DNA from: Whitmania pigra
Lineage: Eukaryota > Annelida > Clitellata > Hirudinida > Haemopidae
Assembly: GCA_021613335.1 (NCBI GenBank)
Contig: JAJTWR010000356.1
Coordinates: 643,501 to 707,500, forward strand
Length of the DNA stretch: 64,000 nucleotides
Reading direction: 5' to 3'
Both the position numbers and the translations under genes were made by a program. Shown here one piece after another: positions 12,209 through 25,751 of the stretch. A model generated the notes under the pieces. The model saw only the letters and a list, made by a program, of their open reading frames with translations, searched no databases and was not told the DNA's origin. Within the stretch, counting starts at the first letter, position 1. Each line of letters begins with the position of its first letter.

Positions 12209-12571
12209 CAAGGGCGGATCTAGAACATTTTGGCATGCCAGACACTGGAACCAATTGGAGGATGAAGGAACTTTAAATAAATTAAAATACATATTTTACA
12301 TTTTAATTATTTTTTTAATCAATTTTTATTTTATAATAGATTTACTTGGGGCATGCAGGTTAGCCTAATGCGGCGGTAATGGCAACAGTCGTAATGTGTC
12401 GTGTTGGAAACCTTGGGAAGGAGCGCTATATAAATGATTACAAGAAGCGCCTCTGACGCTATGCTTATGTCGCTATATAAATAAAGTTACAACTTAATTA
12501 ATTTTGTCAAACGTTTTCCAAATGACGGGGAGTGCCATGACCCCCCCCGCACCCCCCTAAATCCGCCCTTG
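12209..12571. mobile_element. Inverted-repeat element with internal SINE-like segment
   Basis: The ends are CAAGGGCGGATCTAG and, reverse-complemented, CAAGGGCGGATTTAG (14 of 15 matching). The left subterminal GGCATGCCAG has a loose counterpart GTGCCATGAC on the right. Between them, about 12360-12490, lies a segment sharing GCAACAGTC and GTGTCGT with the SINE-like insertion at 53400-53640. Flanking 8-mers match at 6 of 8 but are A/G-rich, so the target duplication is uncertain. It is non-coding. Confidence 0.65.
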
Positions 12572-13806
12572 AAAAAGAATAATAATAAGGACTATATGAC
12601 TGCAGAAAACTTAAATGTTTTAAAGTGAATCAATTTAACTTCACAACTCCATCTGATCAATGTCATTTTTCCAGAGCAAGTGAGCGAGCCTAACAGCTAA
12701 AAATAGACATTATACAGGTGCAGGTGAATGACTGAGTGGGAGCCTTTTCGCCAGAAATTCTTAAGGCAACATAAAAATAGATAATAGTTGATAGATTCCT
12801 AGCCTACGACTTTTAAGTAGTTCTGAACTCTGTGGAGTATTCATAAAATAAAGCATTATAGAAGCCAACTGAAGCCTGCAAGCGCATACACGTCAGGGTT
12901 TGTCATAGTTTGGTTGCAAAGCCGTTGTTGAGACTCTGTGATTAACCTGTCGTGACTTAAAGTGGGATGAATTGCATACAAGAGAAAGTTCTAGCAACCA
13001 CTTAGCTTTCAAGACTTATGATCATCTTAATTTTGCGATTCTCTTAGTACATTTGCCTATCGCGTTACGTTTAGAAAAGTGAATTAATGTTTTGTGGGCG
13101 CTTCATGGATTTATCAGCAGATTTTGGACCAGACCAGAAACACTAGTTGTAATGAAATTTGCCCAGTGAGTATTTCAATATATGAATTGAAAGCTTTTAA
13201 TGAATGTTATGATTTTTTGTTTGCAAAAATTCTGTCATGAGCTTACTTCATGCTTCATTTATAAAATATACTTATGCTCAGCATATTTACTTTAAATTGG
13301 ATCTTATGTTCAGTATTCCCAACGTGCTCCAATTATTTCTTATGCATTTACTTGCATGTTATCTTAATAATGGCCACTAAATAAAATCAAGAATAAATAA
13401 ATATTTTATGGTAAAATATTAATTGGTTTAAATAAACGTAAGATTTATGATTACATTGAATTAATATTAATATCTCATTAAATTTCACAACGTATTCTAT
13501 ATATAAGCCTGTCGAAGGTTTTGGTGTTATTGATCAGGTTCATTAGCATTTTACCTGCATCCTGCTGTAGTCCATTCTCCTTTTCCTCTATAAATAGAAA
13601 GCATCATCAGGAAGCAGCATGGCAATCTTTAGAGTGTTTGTATTGCAGGTTTCGTAACAAACTATCGCTAGAGCGTGATGTAATGCAAATGTTTGAGGAT
13701 GATTCTTAACTGGCTGGTTTTCATTGATGAAGCTTAGAGACATTGTCATAAGCAAATTCTTCAAGGGATTTAAAAGTTTCTCTGTAAATTCTGAAAGCCT
13801 GTATTC

Positions 13807-16800
13807 ATGAGTGAAGAAGAAAGGGTTGACGAATATTTGCACTACATCTCAAGAAGTTCCACTGAATTCTATCTCTCAGGAAGATATAAATCTGAGCTGT
13901 ATCTCACTCCAAACAAACTCTCTGATTCTGATTCGGACGACGACGATGGAAAGAAGTTTATTCCGGAAAGGTGCTTTGACACGGATTCCGATCCCAAATT
14001 CTCTCCTCCGCCCAAGTTGGTACTACCACCACAAGAAATTGAATCGAGGATTGAGGAATTCTTGAACAACTTTAAACAAAATGGGTGGGGGCTGCTTGGA
14101 AAGGATGATTTGAGTTTGGATTGTTCCAGTGATGCATTCCTCATAGGATATGATGACTCAAAGCAACCAAATCCTTCATTGAAATCAAGAACCTATAAAA
14201 GATTGCAGAGACCAAACAGTCAGTTGCTCAAAAGAGAAGGTATCATGGTGGTAAGGGGAAAAAATTCAGAAGGTAAAATTAGGCAAAACATGTTAAAAAG
14301 TTGGCACACGAATGCAGGTGGTTCTGACTTGGTAACTGAAACTCGTTGCATTAAGAACGTCGTATTGGATGACATCAAACAGATGAAAGAGACAAAGGCG
14401 GCAGGAGAGAGCATCTCTGACTTTTGTAATTTCAGAGTTTCTTGGGTCTCGAATGAATCTTCAACTCCGAGCGGACCCAGACAGAGTTTAACATCTCCTA
14501 GTGATAATAATTTTTTCAGCAGCAGTCTGACTTCGTCTGCCATGTCCCAAATCGAGGATGAACTTGGCGACGAACAATGGTACTTCGATTTTCCGTCAGA
14601 CAATCTCGACTACCCCGATCGTCGGGCAAGGTTAGACCCCGGGGAAGGTGGTCGCAGAGTCAGCCCTGCCTCCAGTCATTCCAGAAAGTTCAGTCGTTCC
14701 TCTGTTTCCACTTCTGTATTCGGAGGTCTGTCCAGAGGTTCTCGGATGCCTAGCTTGGCTTCGACAGGTGTTAAGGCTTGGCTTTGGATCAGTGTTCCAT
14801 GACTTAATAATTGCTAATTGATAATAATTGTGGTTTATTGGGGCGGTATTTGTTCTGATTTCTTGGTGTCTGATCATGCTTTTTATTTTCTGTCTTTATT
14901 AGTGTCTCTTTGTTCGTGTGGGTGATTTTTTCTTGATTGAGAATGCTAACATTTGTCACTCTCCATTCAATCGCCATGCCATTTGATTGATGCTTGTTGA
15001 CGATAAATGTTTAATTTGGAATTTATTTTGCTTTCAGTTCAGTTTATGTTTGATTGCTTCCATAATTTTATTGCTCAAATATGGATTTATGTGGGGATAA
15101 TCAGGCTTTGAACTTCAGTGAGTGCTTCAGCATCAGCTTTTTATTTGTTATGTTAGCAATTATTCATGTTTGATAAACGGACAAAGTCATCTTGTGAACA
15201 ACAACAACATAATCTAATTTATTAATCATATGTACTATCTATATTTTTAAAGATAAATTAGAAAGTTAACTCTATTGCCATTGAATAATAGTTTGATGCT
15301 AATTTAACAACCCAATTTAATCATTTTGATTTCTCATAATTCATTAATAATCTGCTAATGAGTTGAATGTTCGACCAGGCAAAGCAATGGGTGAATCAAA
15401 CTGCACACTGACCATACTAGATGTGGCCAACGTGTTGCAAAACAATTTTGCATTCGTATCGGGTGAGTCTCAGGAAACTAATGTTTCTATTTATAAATGT
15501 TGGCTCTTGGTGCAACATTATTCATTTATTTGCCTACTCGTCGAAGGCCCTCCACATTGCTAACCAAAATATGCTATTCAATGCTGCAATCAATAATTTG
15601 TTGATAACTCATCTAACGTGCACTGCCTGACGTGGTTCAATGAGTTAACGGATTGAGTTTTATCATCGATCGGTCACAGTCGTGTTTCCCTCACTCGTAG
15701 GTGGCAAAAGCAGGCGAGATTTTGCACTCGTCTCGTTTCCCGAATGCCCCAGCAACAGTTCCGTCTCTGACGACCATTTCAAGTCCATATCCAGCTATTT
15801 AGCAAGCATTTTGAGGTTGGCCATTTTTCAGCCTATTGAATGTTTATTTGTTCATTGAAACCAAAAAGAGGGTCACAAGTGATCGCTAACACAAATTGGT
15901 GTCAGATAATCTGTACATACAGAGTTTTTAAAATTTTAACTAACAAAATTTTTGACCAAAAATATTAACAACTATAATAGATGTAATAACTGAAATGACT
16001 AGCATAAATATAAATCTAGTTGATAATTTTGATTACATAATCTAGTTGATAATTTTGATTACATAATCTAGTTGATAATTTTGATTACATAATCTAGTTG
16101 ATAAAATGATAATTGATAACAACAGTCCTGCTGAGCAAGAAACTGGTGTGGTTGTGGTGATCGACAGAAGGCAAGACAAATGGGCATCGGTGAAGACTCT
16201 TCTCATCCAAATAACTGTGAGGAATTATTAGAAATGAAACGGATCATCGATTTTTATTAACATTAAAAATATAAATAAATAAAAAAATTATCTTGTTCTG
16301 CAATTTGATTTAAATTGTTAATTCAAAAGAAAATAAATTGGACGCATTATCAGTTGTTTGGTCGCTTAATTCAATCGGAGTTTTTTGTTTACAATTCATT
16401 GAACAGAAATAATTTGCTTGCACTCATTAGCATAACATTAACTTTTCAACTTCTAGCTTTTACAATGTTTATAACCACTTCGCCTTTCCTTTATAATTAG
16501 CACATAATTAATTAATTATTCATTGTTTTTATTTCAATCTATAAACCAGTGAGCTTGATTGGTTGGGCCACTAACAACAAAAAAACAAGTCTATGAAATA
16601 GAACGGAAAGTTACGTCCACCGAATGAGAATAAAATTATAATACCTATAATAATAATTATAATAATTATAAAGTGCAACAATAAAATCTACTTAAAGTTA
16701 TTAATAAGAAATTATAATAACAAAAAATGTGAATGATTGCAATTCTTTCACTTCTTCCTTTAAGAACCTGTTTCCGACTCCAGTGCAGAAGGTGTACGTC

Positions 16801-18090
16801 CTTAGACCACTCGGGTTCCTGCAAAAGACTTTTGCAGACACGGGCTTGAAATTTGTCAAGGAGGAGTTCAGAGTTAAGGTTGGGCTCGTATTTAATTGTA
16901 TCATTTATTTGTATAATTTAGTTTGCATCATTTGTTTTTATATTTGTGATGGAATTTAGCCAATCTTTTGACTGCCTTAAGCATCTGAACAGGATGTAAA
17001 GACACTTTTTGATCACTATACCATTCATGCAACATCCCAAAAAGACTTTCCTTAGGGTTGAGTGCCAGGTAGTGAACACTACACATTCTGACTGTTACCA
17101 CTACCACCTCAGGAACACATCCCATTGAGCCAACATGCATGCCAGAAAAAGATCTTCTTGTCTCAGTTGTCATTAGCTTTGTTTCAGATCTTGATACTGG
17201 ATTCAGTTGATGTTTTGCACGACTACATCGACAAGGAACAACTCACTGCAGAGTTTGGTGGAACTCTTGCCTTCAACCTCTCTGAGTGGATACAACACAG
17301 GGCTGTGAGTTTTGTTTTGTTTTACATTTTAATCAGTAAATTTACAATATAGTAAATGATTTTGCATCGTAATAAGTAATTTGATAATGTAACAAGCTTT
17401 TAAATTATAATGATTGTTCTGACTGAATCAAGATTTTAGTAATGCAAGATTATAATTGTTTATTCTATGTAGATGTGATGTTAAGGTTAATAAATGATAA
17501 TTTTTTTTTCAATCCATAAAATAATGAACCATTTGGTTAGACTAACACAAATTTGTGCATTCAGTGTCTAGTGGTGCAACATTAACTTAGTAATGATCAG
17601 CAATTTAAAATTTACAACAGTCACTTCTGTGCATTTTAAAAGTGAATCTCCCCAATTAACTTTATTCAGCATAGAATCAAATAATTTTGACTTTGCATCA
17701 CCATCATCATCATCATCATCATCACCACCATCCTCATCATAATCATCATCATCGTCGCAGGCGCTGGAAAAGTTCTCGGCGAACGTGGCCTCGACGAAGC
17801 AGAACATGCTGTCCACGTGTCGCGACCTCCGGGAAAGAGAGTTTCCCAACGACGTGATGCAGACGGAGGTGTTGATGCACGACCACGAGACCATCCGAGT
17901 CGAGATCGAGGAGGACATTCAGTCCACCCTGAACCATGGCAGGGTGCTCGCAGAGTGCTTCGTGGGGCAGGAGAGTGGCTCCTTCCCTGGTGTCGACTTG
18001 AACTCCGAGGAAGGTCTGAGGCTGCTGCCGAAGAGCAAGCAAAACCATGTTGCCGCTGCTCATAGGTATAAAAGTAATAATAATAATAAT

Positions 18091-18128
<38 letters not shown>

Positions 18129-21100
18129 AATAATGATAATGATAATGATATGATAATGATAATGATATGATAATGATAATGATAATGATAATGATAATGA
18201 TAATGACAGTGATAACAACAATGACAACGATAATAATATTAATAATAATAGGAAAGGCTTGAAATGATTATTATTATAAATGTAATTTTTTAGTAATAAT
18301 AATATTAAAGGCCTAAAATGATTATTTGGTTTTATGCTTTTGTACTTAGATCATTTAATGCTAAAACTTTGCTAATGTCCCTTTCTAGATGTGTAGATGA
18401 TTTTATGTTTGAACATTTGATTATTATGTAATTATCAGGCAATTACGTGTTCTTAATGCAAACTTTCTCTTATTTGTTTAATGTTTAAAGGAGCTTTTTA
18501 ATTAAACTTCAGGTTGTCATTGTGCACTTGCAAAACCAATTAGGTTAAGTGAGCCAATGTTGGTTGCTTGCAGTGTTTACATTTTAATTTATTATTATAT
18601 TTATTAATTATTTATATATTTATATTTCTGTGTCAGAAATATTCTCGAAGACCAAAGCTAAAAGTTGTTATTATTTTAATTGTTCGATTTCAAAATACTG
18701 CTTTTGAAATGTCAAATATCTTATTCAGACGTTATTATTAAAACCTGCCATTTTGAGAAGGATGTAGCTTTTGTAAGGTCGACAAAGCAATCCATAATGC
18801 TATGCATTGCATGAAAAGTTAATGTTATTTTGGTGATAATTTTAACTTTGGTTATAAAATTGTTTCAACTTCATGAATATAATATGTAGTAACAATAATT
18901 AATAACAATGATATTAATAATAAGAATGATAGATAATAGTTAACATTATAATTTGTGAATTAATATTAATAATTTTATTATATAAACTATTATTTATTTA
19001 TTATAATGTTATTAAATAGTATTATTATTTTTACTATTATTATTTATTTATTAAACAGGTTGTTGGCACAATTAGAAGAAGCAGCGAAAAGTTTTGAGTC
19101 GTTTTGGAAGCTTCACAAAGTAAAACTCGAACAATGCTTGCAGCTCAGGAAGTTTGAAGAAGATTTTAAACTGGTGAATCATGTTTATATTATGCTAATC
19201 CAAATATAACTACATACAATAATAAGTTAAATAAATTAACGATTAATCAAATATTATTAGTTACAACAAAAGATTGATTATTGAGTAGTAATTATGCAAA
19301 TGTTTTTTCAAGCAACTTTTTATTATATCCATTTATTATAGCAATGATGCTTCAAGTGTAACTCACTTTCATCATCATCATCATCATAATCTTCTTCAAC
19401 GACATCAACATCATCATCATCTTCAACAGCATCACGACATCATCATCATCATCTTCAACGACATCACGACATCATCATCATCATCATCTTCAACGACATC
19501 ATAATTTTCAGCTCCAGTTCACTTGCGACAAGCATTTGAAGTACTTGGAGTCCGTGGACATGAAATGCGAATCTTCGCTGAAAGCAAACGAACTCCTCGT
19601 TGAACTCCGAAAGTTCGAAGAGTCGTCGAAGGTTTTCAAGATTTTCAACTGACGATTTAGATTAATATTTTGCTGTCTGATGTGCCAATGCGTCTGCTCA
19701 ACGAGATGCTAATTATTATTACTAGCGTTGATATTATTATTATTATTATCATCATCATCATAATCATCGTTATTATTATTATATTATCATTATCATCTTT
19801 CCCTCCTAGAGCGACATCACTCGAGCAGATGCCCTGAAACTAAGGGGTCAAAAGTTCATAGAGGAGAATCACTACGCGCTCGACTGCATCAGGCCGAAGT
19901 GTTCCGAACTGGAGAGGGTCGTTCGGGACTACGGCCGACTGCTCGACTCTGGCATCGACATTGCCTCCAAGTCCAAGGAGCTGTTCGACTCGATTGAAAA
20001 TGTATTTATCATCTTTCTCTCTTTAATTTAGATCAATATGCCAATAGGAGATGCTGAAATTTAACTAAATCTATCTATTTAACTTTTATGTTTTATCAGT
20101 TATTGTAATAATCAATTTACTGAGAACAAATGGATGGATGAATAGATATATGGCCATTTAGTGATGGTAATGATTTAGTAAGCCTAGTTAAATGGAAATA
20201 TATTAACTAACTAGCAGGCATACTTAAGAAAAATGAATCTAAAATCTCTCCCTTTTAGTTTTTTTTTGAGAGCAGCAATTAGAGACCTAACAAGCTATTT
20301 ATATTCATCAAAGTGATTAACATTAGAGACCTAACAAGCTATTTATATTCATCAAAGTGATTAACATTCCACATTTTTATTTTCAAAATTCTTTCATTTT
20401 CTGACGAAATGCATGGAGAGTTTTCAAGAAATGCATGAAAGACGTTCTTTGTTGAAGGCACACGATCAATTGATTACACTGAATTACTAAATGGATGAAA
20501 TGAAGAAATATTTTTAAAATGCTCGAAATTTAAATTAGTTATCTAAAGAATTTTATTACATAATCATAATCATAATCATAGGCTGAGAAATGGTGCTCCA
20601 AGGGAGTTGATCTCCTCGCTTCCCAGGCTATCGAACCGAACCATTCTTCGGAACGAGTCACGAAAGCCATCAGCGATTTGGACTCCATGATCGCCGGATT
20701 CAAAAACCTCGGCTTCAGCAACCCCAAGGAATTCCATCAGAAATTCAATTCTCTCCTCGGCCCCGCCCAGCTGAAGGTAAAAAATGATTTAAGAATTTAT
20801 TTCAAAATCTACCAGTAAACAACATCTCAATCACCAGTCAAGTGATCCCATTAAGAGCATTACATGTTGTTGTTTAATGTTGATTATAAACTTAAAGATC
20901 GCTCGAAGCACTTCGGACCGAATCTTAAAATAAATTTTCAGACGAGCGTTGAGAGCATCTTGTCTCGATCAGAGGACATCCTAAACATGTTGACCAAATG
21001 CAGGACCCAGTTGTGCTCCCAAATCGTCATCAAGCAAAGTCCCAAACCGGTGCACGTTGTGTTGCCGTCGCACATTTCACCTCCCATCGTAACCATCAAC

Positions 21101-24100
21101 AACAACAGCAACAACAGCAACAGCAGCAATGGCAATGTTCTTTCCCCGTTTTCAGTTTCCATGGTGAACCTCTCGACCCCTCCAAATGCTCCTCCGGCTG
21201 TCGTGCAGTGTCCGCAACAACTCAACGTTCCGTCGGACCAGCCGAAGCCAAAGCGAAAATTCAGCTTAAAAAAAATAGTTTGTTTTCTCAACGGTTCTTC
21301 GTGTCTCTTGTCATTTTCTAGTGAAGTGGCTTAAAAATTCCCACGATAATGTTTGGCTAATTTTTTTGTTTGTACTTGATCATTGAAACTCACTCATAGC
21401 TCTGAATAACTGCACTGCTCTAAAATTACTATAAATCAGAGGTTTCATTTGTGCTTTTATTAACTTTTAAACTAATCTTTATAAATTGCTTACGTCATAA
21501 TTTGTTCATCTGCCATGCTGTTGCTTACAATTTTTTTTTTGCAACCTTTACGCACAACTCAAATTCGTGATTCTGGTTTCCATTGCAGGGTAAACTCGAG
21601 AGAAGGTTCTCAAAAAGCAGCCACAACTTGGATTCCATCAAAAGCAGGCTGTCTCCGAGTCCGGATAAGGAAGACAACGTGTTGCAGGCCAAGCAAAGGT
21701 TTTTTACTTTTTCGGTGATGCTTTCGTGGTGTGAATGTATTTTATATTTTAAATACAAAAAATACTTTTCCAGTGATGCTATAGCAGAAATTGTGGCTGC
21801 AGAGAAATTGTATGTGGATGGTCTTCAGTTAGTCATGAAAGTGAGTTTGTGACTTTTTATCGAAATGGATTTTTAAATTTTTTGGAAATTAATTGAGTTC
21901 GATATTAATATTATTTAATAATATTATTTTGTATTCTTTAATGGTGTTATTTTACATGTTTTAATATTGTTATTTACTTGGAATACCTTGTCGATATTAA
22001 ATATTATTTCTCCAGTAATTTCAATTCATTTCCAAATGCATTCAATTCAGAGTTACGTCAAGGAAATGGAATCGATCGACATGTTGCCGATGCTGCCCGA
22101 AGAGTTGGTCGGTCGGAAGAACGAACTTTTTTCCAACTGGAGTGAACTCTTCTCGTTCCACTCGGAGTACGTTTTAATTTTAACCTGTCTACCAATTTGG
22201 GTCTTGAATATAACTGTATACAAATGTCAAATGTAATTAGTTGTAATTCATTAAAAACATAAAGAGCTCATCAATTTAATCTGATTAATTATTATTTTAA
22301 ACTATTTCGTGATACATTGTTACAACAAGAGACTTAGAAGAGTCTTTTTCATTTCTTAAAAAAAGCATTTATTCTGAGTGTTCTCGTTGAACTTCAGCAT
22401 TTTCTTGAAAGAACTCGAGAGCGCCGAGGGCATGAAATCTGTTGAAGCGTTTTGTTTTTCTTTCATAATTCACGTAAGTTGAAAATAACTCTTGAAAACA
22501 ATTCTGATTTTTATCCATTTTTAACCCGTGGTTTTACAACTGATATATTGACGCTCGTTGAACAACTCACTTTTATAATGAGTGCTAAATTATGCTAATA
22601 TTAGGCCGGATATTAGTTGTTTATTTGTAACTTATTATAAGATATTAGTTGTTTATTTGTAACTTATTATAAGTTGTTCTTAAGTGTCTCAGGTCTCTCT
22701 ATATATCAACTGGGTGTGGCAAACTGGGCGTTGACTTGCATGGACTGAATGAATTTTTTTTTCATGGAATTACTCCTTTTCGATTTAAGTGTCATTGTTG
22801 GGAAGTTGTAATTTGGAAAATATCTTGTTTTTAATCAACATTTCAGAAAGATGATCTCACCAAACTGTATACTGACTTTTGTAAAAATAAAGTTGCCAGT
22901 ACTGAACTTCTCTATAAAGTCATAAACTGTGATTTCATGAAGGCAAGTTCAATTGCTGTAGCAAGATATTTAACTAACTAGTTTACTAATAACTTCTGTT
23001 TAAATTATTCTGTAACCTTTAAAATTATGTTTAATATTGTGAAAAGTTTAAAATTTTAATGATACTTTAAAAAAACAAAAAAACAAATGGATTTGCTTAG
23101 GAATGTCAGAAAAAGGCTGCATCGAACGAGCCGCTAGATGTTTTGTTGAGCAAACCCATCCAACAACTTCCAATCTACCACAAACTTTTAAAGGTATTAT
23201 TTTCTTCGTTTCAAGTATTAATGAGTCATCATGAATGCAAGGATTGAAAGTTTAAGAAGTGCACTTACAGTGTCTGCAAGCATTAAGTAACCCTTGCGGT
23301 TAGAGATTTAGGCTTTGAAGTCTGAAATTTAGAAACATGAATTCTTGTTTTCAGGATTTGGTGAAGTATTGCAATCAGGATCAGAGTCTGGATAGTGCCA
23401 AGGAAGCCGTCGACATCGTCGGAAAGTTGATCGAAAAGTCCTCGGCCGCCATGAGTCTCATTTCCATTGAAGGATTCGAGGTGTCCATTCATCTGTCGCT
23501 TGTCAACCTCTAACATTGTTTTATTTTGCTATTTTAATTCTATTTATTAATCGATTTGCTTATTCTGTTATTTTATTCTGTTAACTAAGTTAATTATTTA
23601 TTCCGTTATTTGTATTCTATTAACTCTTTGTACTAGGGAGACCTGTCAGCAGGTGGCAAGTTGATCCAGCAGGGATCATTCCTCGTTCAGGTGGAGGGTG
23701 GAAAGTCTTGGGGCTTCTTGAAGAACAAATCCGGATCAACGAGGCACTTGTTCCTTTACGAAACTTTCATCATCATTGGAAAAAAACTGGAGTCAAATGG
23801 AAATGGAAGTACCACTTATTCATTCAAAGCCCTTCTGCCAGTTAGTTTTACTGACGTTTGACTGCAATTGGTTGACTAATTATTGTTACCGTTATTCTTA
23901 TTACTACAATTATTATTATTATTGTTACTGTTATTAATATTATTATTATTATTACATAATAGTTACTATTCTACTACTTCAACTATACTACTACTGTAAC
24001 TAATTCAATTGATTGTCTTCTGATTGCAGACTGCAGATTTGGCACTGACCGAGAACGTCAAAGGGGACAAGAAGAAGTTCCAACTCTCTCTCCACAAGAC

Positions 24101-25751
24101 CAACGAGTCTTACATCGTACAGGTGTTCGAAAATACGAAAAATCACTTTAGTTTCATGTTTCCAATGCTAGAAATGATTAAATGGGCGCAATAAATTGAT
24201 ATTATTTGTTATGATTGAGATGGACCAAATAAACTTACATTAATCGAATAATATATAACAAAATCATGTTATTTTATTTTCTGAAGGCATCAGGCATTAA
24301 TGTCAAAGACTTTTGGGTCTCTGAAATTAAAAGAATTCTTTTGGGACAGTTTGAGAAAATCAAAAGTAAGTCTAAAATATTCATGGATTCGAAATATTCG
24401 CAAGGTTATTATTATATTTGTTGTCCATCGCAGATGATAATTTGAATAAGAACAGCTTCAGAACTCCTGTCAGATCTCCAAGGTTTGAGTGATTAGGCAT
24501 TACATAAATATAATTTTAGTGTTGTTATTGCTTCTTTGTTTGTCATAAATATTTACAATGCCTGCATTTCAAGAGGTGTTATTATTACCATTATTATTAT
24601 TATTATTGTTATTATTACCCGAGACACTACACAAACTGCCTATACTAACAATATCTTTGATGTAATGCTAACATCTCAAATCTTACTTCCCTCATCAGCA
24701 AAACATCCAGAAATGGTCTCCTCCCTCTCAACAACAACAACACGAACAACAATGACAGCCTGCAGATGAACAACAGAAAAGTATCTTTGAGTTCATCCAT
24801 GATTGACTTATCAAAGGTTGGAAATTCTTTGTTTTTAATTTATTTTTGTAATTAAACATTTAAAATCATCTCATCTTTCCAATTAATCTGATGGGTACTC
24901 AATGTAAGAGTGAACCAGACAATGGTGCTGATGCTTAATGTTTATTGTATAAAATAATTATTTTATAAACCTGTCTGAGTATAACTGAAATTCTATTGAA
25001 AATGAATATCTAAAATTTACATAATGAAATAATGGCATAAGAAGAAAACTATTATTTGAATTGCCAGGGATTGTTTTATATATTTTTCTTTTTTAAAATG
25101 ACATTTTATACATTTATAATATTTTAATTTCAATTATTTTCAATGAATTTTATAGAATGCTAAAACACAATTTCTTAATTTGTATTAGGTGGCAGGCCAA
25201 ACTTATGTCATCATGAGGAATCATTCAGCAGTACGACCTGACGAACTGTCCCTCAAGATGGGCACAGAGGTCATCCTTGTTGACCCTGGACAGGAGGGGT
25301 GGAGCCTCATCAGGGAGGCAAACAACCCTAGGAATGAAGGATGGATACCCTCCAATCTGCTGGTCGAGAAGAAAGAACGCCTTGCCATGAACGGATTCCT
25401 CAAGGAAAATTATTCCTGGGTTCGCAATTTTGTTGTGACCTTGTTAATAATTGTTTTATTACTGTATTGCAGAGAACGTATTTCAGTTAGTATTTTGAGA
25501 ATTAAGATGTACTAGAGAAAAGATTGTTAACATTAGAATAGTTTTAAACCTATGGGATTTTGTGCTGATCTATATCCAATTCACTGTGAATGAGACTAAG
25601 TTAATTGCACAACTGATTGGGAGTTATATTTAAATAAAAATATGTAAAGCATAAAAACATAAAGTAATCACATTTTGATAAAATTCTGGTCATAAAGATT
25701 TAATGTTCCTTGCAGACACACAGCAACGAAAGTCTTGAGCAACCAGCTTGA
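13807..25751 (+). CDS. MCF2L: Dbl-family RhoGEF, MCF2L/MCF2 type
   Basis: Coding exons: 13807-14767, 15379-15462, 15701-15815, 16126-16216, 16765-16878, 17188-17304, 17761-18065, 19059-19173, 19512-19631, 19810-20001, 20582-20776, 20942-21277, 21589-21698, 21774-21840, 22051-22166, 22398-22473, 22847-22942, 23101-23193, 23355-23480, 23637-23840, 24030-24122, 24287-24365, 24434-24482, 24699-24816, 25189-25419, 25716-25751. Total 4,239 nt, 1,412 aa; every phase joins. Layout: disordered acidic/serine-rich N-terminus (1-320); CRAL-TRIO (about 335-500; VVIDRRQDKWASVK, VLRPLGFLQKTF, YIDKEQLTAEFGGTL); spectrin-like helices (about 500-830; LLAQLEEAAKSFESFW, EENHYALDCIRPKC); Asn/Pro-rich linker; DH (about 952-1140); PH (about 1145-1268; TENVKGDKKKFQL); SH3 (about 1326-1395). 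Such proteins load GTP on Rho/Cdc42 GTPases at membranes. The domain order points to MCF2L/MCF2 rather than TRIO. The CR3 motif of the DH domain is altered. Confidence 0.95.
16015..16104. repeat. 26-bp tandem repeat in RhoGEF intron 3
   Basis: The unit starts TCTAGTTGATAATTTTGATT and repeats at 16015, 16041, 16067 and 16093 without visible change. It ends about 20 bp before the next splice acceptor (exon starts 16126). Confidence 0.95.
17698..17758. repeat. ATC microsatellite abutting a splice acceptor
   Basis: (ATC)n with a few interruptions runs up to the GTCGCAG acceptor of the exon starting at 17761, so it serves as the polypyrimidine region of that intron. Confidence 0.9.
18075..18251. 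repeat. AAT/GATAAT microsatellite
   Basis: (TAA)n followed by (GATAAT)n, starting about 10 bp after the donor site of the 17761-18065 exon in the RhoGEF gene. Confidence 0.95.
19370..19502. repeat. ATC microsatellite with CATCTTCAACGACATCACGA units
   Basis: Imperfect (ATC)n interspersed with a longer unit, just upstream of the acceptor of the exon starting at 19512. Confidence 0.9.
20281..20368. repeat. Perfect 44-bp direct duplication
   Basis: Two identical adjacent 44-bp copies starting AGAGACCTAACAAGCTATTT (20281-20324 and 20325-20368) in a RhoGEF intron. Their identity points to a recent tandem duplication. Confidence 0.97.

Larger units (their letters stand above)
11335..13806. other. 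Divergent intergenic region between transporter and RhoGEF genes
   Basis: It contains the two promoter regions, but I can point to no TATA box or other element. It holds two short terminal-inverted-repeat elements (11899-12075, 12209-12571), otherwise AT-rich sequence. Untranslated first exons of the RhoGEF may lie here. Confidence 0.5.

Noticed and set aside
16015..16104. CRISPR-like regular repeats
   Set aside because: 26-bp units are directly adjacent without spacers, inside an animal gene intron.
17568..18063. Minus-strand frames with Asp-rich repeats over a RhoGEF exon
   Set aside because: Antisense shadow of the 17761-18065 exon and the ATC microsatellite.
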